Shown: piece after piece, positions 47,028 through 56,906 of the stretch
Numbering within the stretch: position 1 is the first letter of the stretch
Layout of the letters: every line of letters begins with the position of its first letter
Source of the DNA: Actinokineospora pegani
GTDB taxonomy: Bacteria > Actinomycetota > Actinomycetes > Mycobacteriales > Pseudonocardiaceae
Direction: 5' to 3'
Assembly: GCF_009745975.1 (NCBI RefSeq)
Contig: NZ_WHOL01000054.1
Coordinates: 16,934-80,933 of the forward strand
Length of the DNA: 64,000 bases
The notes under the pieces: generated by a model
Databases searched by the model: none
Told to the model about the DNA's origin: nothing
What the model saw: only the letters and a program-made list of their open reading frames with translations
Position numbers and translations under genes: made by a program

Positions 47028-48156
47028 GGTCCGGTTGGCCCGCGCCTACCTCCTCCGCGTCGCGGAGCCGCCGGCCGGACCGGTCGGGGCGCTGGTCGAC
47101 GTGCTCGGGCCGGAGGGCGCCGCGGCGGCGGTTCGCAAGGGCGAGGTTCCCAACGCCGTCCGGGACGTGACCGTCGCTCGGCGGGCGGTGGACAGGGCCG
47201 AGGCCGATCTCGCGGCGGCTGCGGCTGTCGGGGCTCGGCTCGTCGTCCCGGAGGACGACGAGTGGCCGGGGTGGCCGTTGCTGGCGCTCGGGAACGCGCT
47301 GGGGCGCGGGCACCGGTGGGCCGCGCCGCCGTTGGGGTTGTGGGTGCGGGGGCAGGTGCGGTTGGACGACGCGCTCCGGCGGGCTGTCGCGGTGGTGGGG
47401 GCGCGGTCGGCGACCTCGTACGGGGAGCACGTGGCGGGCGAGTTCGGGTACGGGCTGGCCGGGGCCGGGGTGACGGTGGTGTCCGGGGCGGCCTTCGGCA
47501 TCGATGCGGCGGCGCACCGGGGGGCGCTGGCGGCGGCGGGGGTGACCATCGCGGTGTTGGCCTGCGGGATCGACCAGGCCTACCCGAGCGCCCACACCTC
47601 GCTGCTGCGCCGGATCGCCGAGACCGGGGCGGTCGTGAGCGAGTACCCGCCGGGCACGACGCCCGCCAAGCACCGCTTCCTCGTCCGCAACCGGCTGATC
47701 GCGGGGTTGGCCGCGGGCACGGTGGTGGTCGAGGCGGGGGTGCGCAGCGGGGCCCGCAACACCGCCTCCTCCACGACCACCCTGGGCAAGGCGCTCGCGG
47801 CGGTCCCCGGGCCGGTCACCTCGGCGATGTCCCACGGGTGCCACGAACTGGTGCGCGCTGGCGCGGCCGTGCTCACCACGACGGTCGCCGAGGTCCTCGA
47901 GGCGGTGGGGGAGATCGGGGACCTCGCGCCCAGGGCGGACTCGCCGTCGCGGCCGACCGATGTGCTCGGGGAGGCCGCGCTGCGGGTGCACGACGCGCTG
48001 CCGGTGCGGGGGTGGAGCACTCCGGCCGCGGTGGTCGCCGACTCCGGGGTGCCGCCGGAACGGGTGTTGGCGCTGCTCGCCGAGTTGGAGCTGCTCGGGT
48101 TCGCGAGGTCGGCCGACGACGGGTGGCGGCGGGCCGTGCCGGAAGGGGGTCGCTGA
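47020..48156 (+). CDS. dprA: DNA processing protein DprA (Smf)
   Basis: A 378-residue single-strand-DNA-binding protein that loads RecA in natural transformation. The Rossmann domain shows [64 protein letters not shown] and GALAAPGPVTS-like [17 protein letters not shown]-terminal winged-helix domain (about 310-375) is retained. GTG 47020 lies inside the end of a small upstream frame, suggesting translational coupling. It belongs to the yraN-comM-dprA-xerC group. Confidence 0.95.
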   Translation: MDEVRLARAYLLRVAEPPAGPVGALVDVLGPEGAAAAVRKGEVPNAVRDVTVARRAVDRAEADLAAAAAVGARLVVPEDDEWPGWPLLALGNALGRGHRWAAPPLGLWVRGQVRLDDALRRAVAVVGARSATSYGEHVAGEFGYGLAGAGVTVVSGAAFGIDAAAHRGALAAAGVTIAVLACGIDQAYPSAHTSLLRRIAETGAVVSEYPPGTTPAKHRFLVRNRLIAGLAAGTVVVEAGVRSGARNTASSTTTLGKALAAVPGPVTSAMSHGCHELVRAGAAVLTTTVAEVLEAVGEIGDLAPRADSPSRPTDVLGEAALRVHDALPVRGWSTPAAVVADSGVPPERVLALLAELELLGFARSADDGWRRAVPEGGR

Positions 48157-48218
48157 CCGGGGCGCGGTGGGGGCGTGGCGCGCTTGACGCGGGTGTCCGG
48201 GTGTCCGAGCGTGGGGTC

Positions 48219-49304
48219 ATGGGCAGAGCGCGGCGTCGGATGGGGATGGACCGGGTGCGGGACGCGCTGCCCGCGGCGGTGCGGGGGGTGGTCGCCGACT
48301 ACGAGCGGCACCTGGGGTTGGAGCGCGACCTCTCGGCGCACACGGTGCGTGCTTACCTCGGTGACGTGGTGTCTTTGCTGGGCTTCACTCTCGGTGTACT
48401 TGAGACCGGAATTGAGGGATTCGCAGCCCGAACGGGTGAATTCTTGTCACCGGAGAACGAGGTTGAATCCGACAAAGCGGACATGTCTGAATCGTGCCAA
48501 GAAGATCATCCGACCCCCGCGGGCGGGTTGGCCGGGGTGGGGCTGGACATCGCCGCGTTGCGCGGGTGGCTCGCCGCGCAGGTGGCGGCCGGGGCCGGGC
48601 GGACGACCGTGGCGCGGCGGGCGGCGGCGGCGCGGACGTTCACCGCGTGGGCGCACCGGCGGGGGTTGCTCGACGTCGATCCGGGGGTCCGGCTGGCCGC
48701 GCCGAAGCGGCACCGGACGCTGCCCTCGGTGCTGCGGCAGGACCAGGCGGGCGAGCTGATGACGGCGTCGGCGGCGGGTGCCCGGGAACTTGATCCGGTA
48801 GCGCTGCGTGACCACGCCATTGTGGAACTGCTGTACGCGACGGGGGTGCGGGTGTCAGAGCTCTGCGGGCTGGACGTGGACGACGTCGACCTCGGCGACC
48901 GGTTGGCGCGGGTGTTGGGCAAGGGCGGCAAGGAGCGCGTGGTGCCCTTCGGGGCGCCCGCGGTCGACGCGCTCGAGCGCTGGCTGCGCCAGGGGCGTCC
49001 GTCCCTGGCGCGGGATCGCTCGGGTTCGGCACTGTGGCTCGGGGCGCGCGGCGACCGGCTCCAACCGACCTCCGTGCGGCGGGTCGTCCGCCTCGCCGTG
49101 GCCGCCGTCGGGGGTGCGCCGGACCTCGGGCCGCACGGTCTTCGTCACTCTGCGGCTACACATTTGCTCGAAGGGGGTGCGGACCTTCGAAGCGTCCAGG
49201 AGCTACTTGGTCACGCTACGCTCGCGACGACGCAGCTCTACACCCACGTGACCGTCGAACGGCTGAAGGCGATCCATGACCGAACCCACCCGCGCTCCCG
49301 GTGA
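48219..49304 (+). CDS. xerC: Tyrosine recombinase XerC with an unusual insertion
   Basis: A 361-residue recombinase of the kind that resolves chromosome dimers at dif. All catalytic residues are present: Arg in [11 protein letters not shown], Lys in [33 protein letters not shown]. The N-terminal core-binding domain is interrupted after [10 protein letters not shown] by about 45 acidic, low-complexity residues (about 55-100) before [10 protein letters not shown]. That insert is encoded by much lower-GC DNA. Typical XerC proteins are near 300 residues. ATG 48219 or 48240 may be used. The 3' end overlaps whiG by 29 bp. Confidence 0.92.
   Translation: MGRARRRMGMDRVRDALPAAVRGVVADYERHLGLERDLSAHTVRAYLGDVVSLLGFTLGVLETGIEGFAARTGEFLSPENEVESDKADMSESCQEDHPTPAGGLAGVGLDIAALRGWLAAQVAAGAGRTTVARRAAAARTFTAWAHRRGLLDVDPGVRLAAPKRHRTLPSVLRQDQAGELMTASAAGARELDPVALRDHAIVELLYATGVRVSELCGLDVDDVDLGDRLARVLGKGGKERVVPFGAPAVDALERWLRQGRPSLARDRSGSALWLGARGDRLQPTSVRRVVRLAVAAVGGAPDLGPHGLRHSAATHLLEGGADLRSVQELLGHATLATTQLYTHVTVERLKAIHDRTHPRSR
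48381..48510 (+). other. Low-GC in-frame insertion within xerC
   Basis: Counting by hand gives 68 G or C in these 130 bases (52%), against roughly 80% in the bases just downstream. The encoded stretch ([13 protein letters not shown] through ESCQEDH) has no counterpart in the SAM-like domain of ordinary XerC proteins. No terminal inverted repeats were found. Confidence 0.7.
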
Positions 49305-50205
49305 GACCGGGAACGGATCTGGGCCGCCGGGGGCGCACGCGCCCGCCGGTCAGCAGAACAAGGTGAACGGCCATGCCCCCTTCGGGGCGGGCATCTCCTC
49401 GGGTGTGCTGCCGGGGGACAACCGCACGGCCGACGACGTCGAGGCGGGCATCGTGGCCCTCTGGCGGGCGTACGGCCGCGGCGGCGACCAGGCGCTGCGC
49501 GACCGGCTGGTGCTGCACTACGCCCCGCTCGTCAAGTACGTCGCCGGACGGGTCGGCACCGGCCTGCCCGCGCACGTCGACGTGTCAGACCTGACCCAGT
49601 CCGGCATCTTCGGCCTGGTCGACGCCATCGAGAAGTTCGAGCCGGAGCGCGGCTTGAAGTTCGAGACCTACGCGATGCAGCGCATCCGCGGCGCCATCCT
49701 CGACGACCTGCGCGCCCAGGACTGGGTGCCGCGCACGGTGCGCGGCCGGGTCCGCGAGGTCGAGCGCGGCATCGAGCGCCTCGGCGCCAAGCTGCAGCGC
49801 ACCCCCAACGACCACGAGCTCGCCGACGAGCTGGGCCTGACGGTCGACGAGCTGCACGACGTCTACGCCCAGCACCAGCTCACCAGCGTCGTCGCCCTCG
49901 ACGAGCTGGCCACCGCGGGCCGCGGCGGCGGCGGGGCCGCCTCGCTGGCCGACATCCTCGAGGACGAGACCGCGGAGGACCCGGTCGCGCTCCTGGTCGA
50001 CCAGGACAACCGCCGCGCCCTCGCCGGGGCGATCGGCCTGCTCGCCGAGCGCGACCGCGTCGTGGTCACCCTCTACTACTTCGAGAACCTCACCCTCGCC
50101 GAGATCGGCCGGGTCCTCGGGGTCACCGAGTCCCGGGTCTGCCAACTGCACACCCGCGCCGTCCTGCGCCTGCGCGCCAAGCTCCTCGAGACCGCCGACG
50201 TCTGA
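49276..50205 (+). CDS. whiG: WhiG/FliA-type sigma factor
   Basis: The 309-residue sigma-28-class factor has a flexible N-terminus (about 1-50), region 2 ([37 protein letters not shown]), region 3 ([20 protein letters not shown]) and region 4 ([21 protein letters not shown]). In Streptomyces WhiG commits aerial hyphae to sporulation and is controlled by an anti-sigma and c-di-GMP. No flagellar genes are nearby, so WhiG is preferred over FliA. ATG lies within the end of xerC; its 3' end is antisense to an M23-family gene. Confidence 0.93.
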   Translation: MTEPTRAPGETGNGSGPPGAHAPAGQQNKVNGHAPFGAGISSGVLPGDNRTADDVEAGIVALWRAYGRGGDQALRDRLVLHYAPLVKYVAGRVGTGLPAHVDVSDLTQSGIFGLVDAIEKFEPERGLKFETYAMQRIRGAILDDLRAQDWVPRTVRGRVREVERGIERLGAKLQRTPNDHELADELGLTVDELHDVYAQHQLTSVVALDELATAGRGGGGAASLADILEDETAEDPVALLVDQDNRRALAGAIGLLAERDRVVVTLYYFENLTLAEIGRVLGVTESRVCQLHTRAVLRLRAKLLETADV

Positions 50206-50726
50206 GCGGGCAGCAGCCGCACGCGCGGCGCCCGCACCAGCAGCACCGGGTCGAGGTACTCCGCGCCCCGGCGCAGACCCCAGTGCAGGCACGCGCCACC
50301 GCACCCGGCGTGCCCGCCCGCCAGCGCGCCGATCGGATCGCCCCTGGCCACCCGCGCGCCCAGGACGACCGACGGGGTCACGGGCTCGTAGGTCGTGCGC
50401 AGCGCCCCGTGGTCCACCGACACCACCGCCCGGCCGGCGACCACCCCGGCGAACGCGACGACCCCGGCCCCGGCCGCGCGCACCGGTTCCCCCACCACCC
50501 CGCGCAGGTCGACGCCGCGGTGGCCGGGTCCGTACGGGGAGGACGGGGGTTCGAAAGGGCGAGCGATGGTCCGCGGTGGGGGGAGGGGCCAGGCGAAGCG
50601 GGGCGCGGGCTCCCGGGCGGCAGGCGGGGCGGCGTGCGTGGGCGGCGGCGGGGGAGTGGGCGTTCGAGCTGGTGAGAAGGAGATGAGAGTGACGAGGAAG
50701 GCGAGTGGGAGGTGGTGGAGGGGCAT
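50076..50726 (-). CDS. Secreted M23-family (LytM-like) protein with antisense run-on
   Basis: A 216-residue exported protein: signal peptide ([15 protein letters not shown]), Pro-rich linker (about 20-50) and M23 domain with GHRGVDLRG (metal His and Asp) and CLHWGL. The catalytic HxH is reduced to CxH, so it may be a non-enzymatic murein-binding regulator. The domain ends near 50210, but the frame has no stop there and continues about 43 basic residues into the 3' end of whiG on the opposite strand, stopping at TAG 50076-50078. The rpsB-proximal position matches mycobacterial Rv2891. Confidence 0.75.
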   Translation of the reverse strand: MPLHHLPLAFLVTLISFSPARTPTPPPPPTHAAPPAAREPAPRFAWPLPPPRTIARPFEPPSSPYGPGHRGVDLRGVVGEPVRAAGAGVVAFAGVVAGRAVVSVDHGALRTTYEPVTPSVVLGARVARGDPIGALAGGHAGCGGACLHWGLRRGAEYLDPVLLVRAPRVRLLPAQTSAVSRSLARRRRTARVCSWQTRDSVTPRTRPISARVRFSK

Positions 50727-51077
50727 GGGTCCAGGGTGGCGGCCGGGGTGGGGGCGGCCAAGGGCCTGCGCCGGTCTGTGGACGGATTGGCGGCTTGGGG
50801 ACAACCGAGGCTCCGATGCCGGGTCCTGCGGCAGGACGGCGTACACTTCTGCCCGCGTCCGGTGGGCACACCGGGCGACTTCGCGTGCCAGTGCGCACGC
50901 GGCCTCCCCGGCCGCGAACACGGGTGCCCGGCGGTCCCTCCTGAGCACGTCTCCGGTGGGTCCGGGCGTCCGCACGGCACCAGGGCGGTGGGCCACCTGG
51001 CCCACGGCGACAACCGAGCACGCGCGCCAGGCCAGCACGGTCCCGGCGCGCCCGAACGAAGAGGTGCGAACCCGGCT
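50727..51077. other. 351-bp region between the M23-family gene and rpsB
   Basis: No coding frame here has the codon pattern or motifs of a real gene. A TACACT at 50842-50847 is a possible -10 for rpsB, without a good -35, leaving a leader of about 225 bases. The rest is GC-rich with no strong hairpin seen. Confidence 0.5.
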
Positions 51078-51989
51078 ATGGCCGTCGTCACCATGAAGCA
51101 GCTGCTGGACTCCGGTGTGCACTTCGGGCACCAGACCCGCCGCTGGAACCCGAAGATGAAGCGGTACATCCTCACTGACCGCAACGGCATCTACATCATC
51201 GACCTGCGGCAGACCCTCACCTACATCGACCGCGCGTTCGAGTTCGTGAAGGAGACGGTCGCCCACGGCGGCCACATCCTGTTCGTCGGCACGAAGAAGC
51301 AGGCGCAGGAGGCGATCGCCGGTGAGGCGACCCGCGTCGGCATGCCGTACGTGAACCAGCGCTGGCTGGGCGGCATGCTCACCAACTTCACCACCGTGCA
51401 CAAGCGCCTCCAGCGCCTCAAGGAGCTGGAGTCGATGGAGCAGACGGGTGGCTTCCAGGGTCTCACCAAGAAGGAGATCCTGATGCTGACCCGTGAGAAG
51501 GACAAGCTCGCGCGCACCCTGGGCGGCATCCGCGACATGGCGAAGGTCCCCTCCGCCATCTGGATCGTGGACACCAAGAAGGAGCACATCGCCGTCGGCG
51601 AGGCGCGCAAGCTCAACATCCCGATCGTGGCGATCCTCGACACGAACTGCGACCCGGACGAGGTCGACTACCCGATCCCGGGCAACGACGACGCGATCCG
51701 CTCCGCGGCGCTGCTGACCAAGGTCGTGGCCGAGGCCGCCGCCGCCGGTCTGATGGCCCGCTCCGGCGCGCGCGGCGGCAACGCCGACAAGCCCGAGGTC
51801 GGCGCCGCGCAGGAGCCGCTGGCCGAGTGGGAGAAGGAGCTGCTCGTCGGCGCCGACACCGCGGCCGCTGACGGCCAGCAGGCCGCCGCGGCGGTCGAGG
51901 CGGCCACCGAGGCCCCCGCGGCCACCGAGGCCCCCGCCGCCGAGGCCGCCCCCGCGGCCGAGGCCGAGGCCCCGAAGACCGAGTCCTGA
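51078..51989 (+). CDS. rpsB: 30S ribosomal protein S2
   Basis: A 303-residue S2 starting [26 protein letters not shown], with [26 protein letters not shown] and [15 protein letters not shown]. An Ala/Glu/Pro-rich tail of about 60 residues extends the C-terminus, common in actinobacteria. GAAGAGGTG-type bases precede the ATG. It heads rpsB-tsf, with a perfect hairpin between them. Confidence 0.98.
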   Translation: MAVVTMKQLLDSGVHFGHQTRRWNPKMKRYILTDRNGIYIIDLRQTLTYIDRAFEFVKETVAHGGHILFVGTKKQAQEAIAGEATRVGMPYVNQRWLGGMLTNFTTVHKRLQRLKELESMEQTGGFQGLTKKEILMLTREKDKLARTLGGIRDMAKVPSAIWIVDTKKEHIAVGEARKLNIPIVAILDTNCDPDEVDYPIPGNDDAIRSAALLTKVVAEAAAAGLMARSGARGGNADKPEVGAAQEPLAEWEKELLVGADTAAADGQQAAAAVEAATEAPAATEAPAAEAAPAAEAEAPKTES

Positions 51990-51994
51990 TCCAC

Positions 51995-52028
51995 CGGGTC
52001 CGGCCGGGGGCGACCCCGGCCGGACCCG
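51995..52028 (+). terminator. Perfect 15-bp hairpin with GCGA loop between rpsB and tsf
   Basis: CGGGTCCGGCCGGGG and CCCCGGCCGGACCCG pair fully, capped by a GNRA tetraloop. It starts six bases after the rpsB stop. It may attenuate read-through so S2 exceeds EF-Ts, or protect the rpsB mRNA end. Confidence 0.8.
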
Positions 52029-52071
52029 ACCTGCGCGCACAGCAGAAGACCCGAAGAACGGAAAAGACGCG

Positions 52072-52887
52072 ATGTCGAACTTCACCGCGGCCGACGTCAA
52101 GCGGCTCCGGGACCTGACCGGCGCGGGCATGATGGACTGCAAGAAGGCGCTGACCGAGACGGACGGCGACTTCGACAAGGCCATCGAGATCCTGCGCATC
52201 AAGGGCGCCAAGGACGTGGGCAAGCGCGCCGAGCGCGCCACCGCCCAGGGCCTGGTGGCCGCGGCGGACGGCGTGCTGGTCGAGCTGAACTGCGAGACCG
52301 ACTTCGTCGCCAAGAACGACGAGTTCATCCAGCTCGCCGACAAGATCGTCGCCGCCGCCAAGGCCGCGGGCGCCACCGACCTGGACTCGGTCAAGGCCGC
52401 CCAGGTCGACGGCAAGTCCGCCGAGGACGCGGTGCAGGCCCTCTCGGCCAAGATCGGCGAGAAGCTGGAGCTGCGCCGCGCGATCGCCTTCACCGGCACC
52501 GTCAGCACCTACCTGCACCGCCGCTCCTCCGACCTGCCCCCCGCCGTGGGCGTGCTGGTCGAGTACACCGGCGACAGCGAGGAGGCGGCCCGCGCGGCCG
52601 CCATGCAGATCGCGGCGATGAAGCCCCGCTACGTCACCCGCGACGAGGTGCCCGAGGACGTTGTGGCCGCTGAGCGCCGCATCGCCGAGGAGACCGCGCG
52701 CGAGGAGGGCAAGCCGGAGGCCGCCCTGCCGAAGATCACCGAGGGCCGGGTCAACGGCTTCTACAAGGACGTCGTCCTGCTGGAGCAGTCCTCGGTGCTC
52801 GACTCGAAGAAGACCGTCAAGGCCGTCCTCGACGAGGCGGGCGTGACCGTGACCGGCTTCGCCCGGTTCGAGGTCGGCCAGTCCTGA
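52072..52887 (+). CDS. tsf: Translation elongation factor Ts
   Basis: The 271-residue GDP/GTP exchange factor for EF-Tu. The N-terminal UBA-like domain shows [20 protein letters not shown] (in full 20 residues). The core shows [17 protein letters not shown] and [19 protein letters not shown]. It ends [18 protein letters not shown]. The ATG has GAACGGAAAAG upstream. A hairpin separates it from pyrH. Confidence 0.98.
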   Translation: MSNFTAADVKRLRDLTGAGMMDCKKALTETDGDFDKAIEILRIKGAKDVGKRAERATAQGLVAAADGVLVELNCETDFVAKNDEFIQLADKIVAAAKAAGATDLDSVKAAQVDGKSAEDAVQALSAKIGEKLELRRAIAFTGTVSTYLHRRSSDLPPAVGVLVEYTGDSEEAARAAAMQIAAMKPRYVTRDEVPEDVVAAERRIAEETAREEGKPEAALPKITEGRVNGFYKDVVLLEQSSVLDSKKTVKAVLDEAGVTVTGFARFEVGQS

Positions 52888-52909
52888 CCGAGGGCCATGA
52901 CGTGACCGC

Positions 52910-52950
52910 CTCTGCCCCGCTCTCGGAAGTCCTCCGGGGGCGGGGCAGAG
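52910..52950 (+). terminator. Hairpin between tsf and pyrH
   Basis: CTCTGCCCCGC and GCGGGGCAGAG form a perfect 11-bp stem around a 19-base loop, 22 bp after the tsf stop and 18 bp before pyrH. It is probably a partial terminator or processing site. Confidence 0.7.
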
Positions 52951-52968
52951 TCACGAGGAGGGTGTGAG

Positions 52969-53703
52969 GTGACTGCTTCGATCCGCGAGGGCGGTTTCAA
53001 GCGGGTGCTGCTCAAGCTCGGCGGCGAGATGTTCGGCGGCGGCGGCATCGGCGTCGACCCCGACGTGGTGCTGACCGTGGCCCGGCAGATCGCCGACGTG
53101 GTGCGCGGCGGGGTGGAGTGCTCCATCGTCATCGGCGGTGGCAACTTCTTCCGCGGCGCCGAGCTGAGCCAGCGCGGCATGGACCGCGACCGCGCCGACT
53201 ACATGGCGATGCTCGGCACCGTGATGAACTGCCTGGCGCTGCAGGACTTCCTGGAGAAGGAGGGCATCGACACCAGGGTCCAGACCGCGATCACCATGGG
53301 CCAGGTCGCCGAGCCCTACATCCCGCGCCGGGCCGAGCGGCACCTGGAGAAGGGCCGCGTGGTCATCTTCGGCTGCGGGGTGGGCATGCCCTACTTCTCC
53401 ACCGACACCGCCGCCGCCCAGCGCGCGCTCGAGATCGGCTGCGAGGCCGTGCTGATGGCCAAGGCCGTCGACGGGGTGTTCGACTCCGACCCGCGCACCA
53501 ACCCCGGCGCGACGATGTTCACCGAGATCTCCCACCGCGAGGTGCTCGAACGCGACCTCAAGGTCGCCGACGCCACCGCGTTCAGCCTGTGCATGGACAA
53601 CAACATGCCGATCATCGTGTTCAACCTCCTGACGGAGGGGAACATCGCCCGCGCGGTGCGTGGTGAGAGGATCGGCACGCTGGTCAGTACGCCCACCGCG
53701 TGA
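52969..53703 (+). CDS. pyrH: Uridylate kinase
   Basis: The 244-residue bacterial UMP kinase makes UDP for pyrimidine nucleotide synthesis. The amino-acid-kinase fold shows [65 protein letters not shown] and [16 protein letters not shown] 52969 follows GAGGAGGGTG. It is cotranscribed with frr 17 bp downstream, the usual order. Confidence 0.97.
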   Translation: MTASIREGGFKRVLLKLGGEMFGGGGIGVDPDVVLTVARQIADVVRGGVECSIVIGGGNFFRGAELSQRGMDRDRADYMAMLGTVMNCLALQDFLEKEGIDTRVQTAITMGQVAEPYIPRRAERHLEKGRVVIFGCGVGMPYFSTDTAAAQRALEIGCEAVLMAKAVDGVFDSDPRTNPGATMFTEISHREVLERDLKVADATAFSLCMDNNMPIIVFNLLTEGNIARAVRGERIGTLVSTPTA

Positions 53704-53720
53704 ACACCTAGGAGCTTGCC

Positions 53721-54278
53721 TTGATCGACGACACACTCCTCGAGGCCGAGGAGAAGATGGAGAGCACGGTCTCCGTGGCCAAGGAGCAGCTCTCCTCCAT
53801 CCGCACCGGCCGGGCGAACCCCAACATGTTCTCCCGCATCACCGTCGAGTACTACGGCTCGCCGACCCCGCTCAACCAGTTGGCCAGCATCAACATCCCC
53901 GAGGCCCGCCTCGCGGTGGTCAAGCCGTTCGACGCCACGCAGCTCAACGCCATCGAGAAGGCGATCCGCGAGTCCGACATGGGCGTCAACCCGACCAACG
54001 ACGGCACGATCATCCGCGTCGGCATCCCGCAGCTCACCGAGGAGCGCCGCAAGGAGTTCGCCAAGCTGGCCAGGGGCAAGGGCGAGGACGCCAAGGTGTC
54101 CATCCGCGGCGTGCGGCGCAAGGCCAAGGAGGAGCTCGACCGCCTGGTCAAGGACGGCGAGTCCGGCGAGGACGAGGTCACGCGCGCGGAGAAGGAACTG
54201 CAGAACCTGACCGACAAGTACGTCGCGCAGGTCGACCAGTTGGTCAAGTCCAAGGAGACCGAGCTGCTCGAGGTGTGA
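53721..54278 (+). CDS. frr: Ribosome recycling factor
   Basis: The 185-residue tRNA-mimic splits post-termination ribosomes with EF-G. Motifs are [48 protein letters not shown] [16 protein letters not shown], and [17 protein letters not shown] start at 53721, just after AGGAGCTTGCC. The length is standard. It lies between pyrH and cdsA. Confidence 0.97.
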   Translation: MIDDTLLEAEEKMESTVSVAKEQLSSIRTGRANPNMFSRITVEYYGSPTPLNQLASINIPEARLAVVKPFDATQLNAIEKAIRESDMGVNPTNDGTIIRVGIPQLTEERRKEFAKLARGKGEDAKVSIRGVRRKAKEELDRLVKDGESGEDEVTRAEKELQNLTDKYVAQVDQLVKSKETELLEV

Positions 54279-54303
54279 GCCTCGGCGCGGTGTGGGGAAC
54301 GTG

Positions 54304-55200
54304 ATGGCCGGACCGGTGGGAGAGCTGGAGCATGGATCGCTGGAGGAGGGACCGGTGACCTCGGCGCGGGCCGGGGAGCCGGCCAAGACCTCGCGGGCGG
54401 GGCGCAACCTGCCCGCCGCGATCGGGGTCGGGCTGTTCCTCGGGGCGGCGGTCCTGCTCTCGCTGCTGCTGGTTCGGCAGGCGTTCATCGGTGTCGTCGC
54501 GATCGCCGTCGCGGTGTCGACCTGGGAGCTGATCGACGCGCTCAAGCGCGGGGCGGGCATCCAGGTCGCCCGCTGGCCGGTGCTGCTCGGCGGCCAGGCC
54601 ATCGTGTGGCTGTCCTGGCCGTTCGGCCGGGCCGGGGTGCTGACCGCCTTCGCGGTGACCGTGCTGGTCTGCCTGCTGGCGCGGTTGCGCGGTGGCGTTG
54701 ACGGGTACCTGCGCGACACCAGCGCCTCGGTGCTCGCGCTGGCCTACGTGCCGCTGTTCGCCTCCTTCGCGGCGATGCTGGTGCTGCCCGACGACGGCGT
54801 CCAGCGGGTGGTGGCCTTCCTGGTCCTGGTGATCAGCTCGGATACCGGCGGGTACATCGCGGGCGTGCTGTTCGGCAAGCACCCGATGGCACCGGTGATC
54901 AGCCCGAAGAAGTCCTGGGAGGGCTTCGCCGGGTCGATGGCCGCCGGGATCGCGGCCGGTGTGCTGTGCCTGACGCTGCTGCTCGACGGGCAGTGGTGGC
55001 ACGGCGCCCTCTTCGGCGGCGCCCTCGTCGCCACCGCCACGCTGGGCGACTTGCTCGAATCGGTGATGAAGCGCGACCTCGGGGTCAAGGACATGGGCAC
55101 GCTGCTGCCCGGCCACGGCGGGCTGATGGACCGCATGGACTCGCTGCTGCCCTCGGCCGTCGTGTCCTGGCTGCTGCTGAGCCTGTTCCTCCCCGTCTAG
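54304..55200 (+). CDS. cdsA: Phosphatidate cytidylyltransferase
   Basis: A 298-residue membrane enzyme that makes CDP-diacylglycerol for phospholipid synthesis. It has about eight helices and the CdsA signature region SSDTGGYIAG, SPKKSWEGFAGS and GDLLESVMKRDLGVKDMG followed by LPGHGGLMDRMDS. ATG 54304 follows GGGGAA; GTG 54292 would add four residues. A cytosolic stretch of about 35 residues precedes the first helix. The stop overlaps the convergent VOC gene by four bases. Confidence 0.96.
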   Translation: MAGPVGELEHGSLEEGPVTSARAGEPAKTSRAGRNLPAAIGVGLFLGAAVLLSLLLVRQAFIGVVAIAVAVSTWELIDALKRGAGIQVARWPVLLGGQAIVWLSWPFGRAGVLTAFAVTVLVCLLARLRGGVDGYLRDTSASVLALAYVPLFASFAAMLVLPDDGVQRVVAFLVLVISSDTGGYIAGVLFGKHPMAPVISPKKSWEGFAGSMAAGIAAGVLCLTLLLDGQWWHGALFGGALVATATLGDLLESVMKRDLGVKDMGTLLPGHGGLMDRMDSLLPSAVVSWLLLSLFLPV

Positions 55201-56036
55201 TCGTCGTACGGGTCGTCGTTGGCCGAGCCGACCTCCTCCTCGACGACCACCGGCAGCACGTCGGAGCGGTCGAGCACGGTGAACTCGGCCCCGGCCGGGT
55301 CGGCGAGCACCGCGGCCCGGCCGAACGGCGAGTCGAACGGCGCCACCACGACCCGGCCGCCCAGGCGCTCGGCCCGGTTGGCGATCCGGTCGGTGCCGGT
55401 CTCCGGGTGCGCCTCGAAGAACACCATCCAGTGCGGGAGCTGGCCCGGCGGGAACTCCGACCCCATCCGCAGCCTGCCCAGCACCTCCTCGCCGTTGACG
55501 GTCCAGCTCGTGTAGTCGAAGGCCTCGCCGTCGCCCATCTGCACGACCTCGAAGTCGAACAGCGAGCCGTAGAAGGCGTCGGCCCCCGCCCCGTCCCAGG
55601 TGTTGAGCTCGGCCCAGGTGAACGCGCCGGGGAACCCGGTGCCCAGCCGCCAGTCCCGGTCCTGGCGCCAGAACCCGACGGCCGCGCCGCTGGGGTCGCC
55701 TGCCACGAGCATCCCGCCCTGCCCCGGGACCTCGTGCGGCTCGGTGAGCACCTGCCCGCCGAGGTCCAGCACCCGCTCGGCGGTGTTGTCCGTGTCGCCC
55801 ACGGTCAGGTAGAGGGTCCAGGTCGCGGGCTGGTCGCCCTGTGGGATGTGCATGCCCGCGACGGGCACGTCGTCGACGTAGCAGACCACGTAGCCGTCGT
55901 CGCCGACCTTGAACGACCAGCCGAGCAGCCCCGCGTAGAACTCGGATGCCGATCTGGGGTCCGCGGTGGCCAGCTCCACCCAGCACGGCTTGCCGGGAAC
56001 CCCGTCGGGCATCTCATCGATCGCGCTGATGGTCAT
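55197..56036 (-). CDS. VOC-family (glyoxalase-like) two-domain protein
   Basis: A 279-residue cytosolic protein of two tandem beta-alpha-beta-beta-beta modules. The first shows CWVELATADPRSASEFYAGLLGW and FWRQD; the second shows TWAELNTWDGAGADAFYGSLFDFEVVQMG (both given in part). Similar proteins of this length act as glyoxalase, dioxygenase or antibiotic-binding proteins, and the substrate cannot be assigned. An acidic tail ends the protein. It is divergent from the methyltransferase gene across 89 bp containing GTCAGG/CCTGAC arms. Confidence 0.85.
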   Translation of the reverse strand: MTISAIDEMPDGVPGKPCWVELATADPRSASEFYAGLLGWSFKVGDDGYVVCYVDDVPVAGMHIPQGDQPATWTLYLTVGDTDNTAERVLDLGGQVLTEPHEVPGQGGMLVAGDPSGAAVGFWRQDRDWRLGTGFPGAFTWAELNTWDGAGADAFYGSLFDFEVVQMGDGEAFDYTSWTVNGEEVLGRLRMGSEFPPGQLPHWMVFFEAHPETGTDRIANRAERLGGRVVVAPFDSPFGRAAVLADPAGAEFTVLDRSDVLPVVVEEEVGSANDDPYDD

Positions 56037-56125
56037 GGTCAGGAATACCTCCCTGACGACCGAAGATAACCCGATCGAGTGGTTACGTCAGCCGCCGAAC
56101 GCACTCCGTGTGCTTTCCTGATGCC

Positions 56126-56863
56126 ATGGGGTTGATCTCGCGGATCGTCACGTCACTGCGTGCCGGGTCTGTGGTGCCCAGCCCCAACATCTGGCAGTGG
56201 CCGGAGGTCTACGAGGCGGAGAACCGGGCCCAGGACGCCGACGGCGCGATCTGGGCGGCGCTCGACGAGATCTGCGACTGGACCGGCGACGTGCTCGACG
56301 TGGGCTGCGGCGACGGCTTCCACCTGCCCCGGTTCGCCGCGCGGGCCCGGTCGGTGCTCGGCGTCGAGCCGCACCCGCCGCTGGTCGACCGGGCCGTGGC
56401 CCGGGTGGCGGGCACCCCGGCCGTGGCCGCCCTGCTCGGGTCGGCCCAGGACCTGCCGGTCGCCGATGGGACCTTCGACGTGGTGCACGCGCGCACGGCG
56501 TACTTCTTCGGCCCCGGCTGCGAGGCGGGGCTGCGGGAGGCGGACCGGGCGCTGCGACCGGGTGGGGTGCTGGTGGTCGTCGACCTCGACGGGCGGCACG
56601 CGCCGTACGGGCGGTGGATGCGGGCGGACATGCCGCGCTACGACCCGGCCGAGGTGGACCGGTTCTTCCAGATCGAGGGCTTCGCCCTGCGGCGGGTCGT
56701 CTCGACGTGGCGGTTCCCGGACCGCGAGACGCTCGAGGCGGTGCTGCGCATCGAGTTCTCCGCGCAGGTCGCCGAACGGGCGATCGCGGAGGTGCCCGGG
56801 CTGGAGATCCCGGTCGGCTACCGGGTGCTGTGGCGGCGCAAGCCGCGTGGCCTGATCGTGTGA
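56126..56863 (+). CDS. Class I SAM-dependent methyltransferase
   Basis: A 245-residue enzyme with SAM motif I VLDVGCGDGFHLPRF, the acidic residue of motif II in LGVEPHPP, AQDLPVADGTFDVVHAR and LRPGGVLVVVDLDG. It resembles UbiE/ArsM-like small-molecule methyltransferases (Methyltransf_11). The substrate is unknown. ATG 56126 is chosen; an upstream GTG (56108) would add six residues. No clear ribosome-binding site is seen. Confidence 0.88.
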   Translation: MGLISRIVTSLRAGSVVPSPNIWQWPEVYEAENRAQDADGAIWAALDEICDWTGDVLDVGCGDGFHLPRFAARARSVLGVEPHPPLVDRAVARVAGTPAVAALLGSAQDLPVADGTFDVVHARTAYFFGPGCEAGLREADRALRPGGVLVVVDLDGRHAPYGRWMRADMPRYDPAEVDRFFQIEGFALRRVVSTWRFPDRETLEAVLRIEFSAQVAERAIAEVPGLEIPVGYRVLWRRKPRGLIV

Positions 56864-56906
56864 ACATCCCCGGCCCGGTGGGCAGCCGGGCCGGGGAACT
56901 GGTGGC

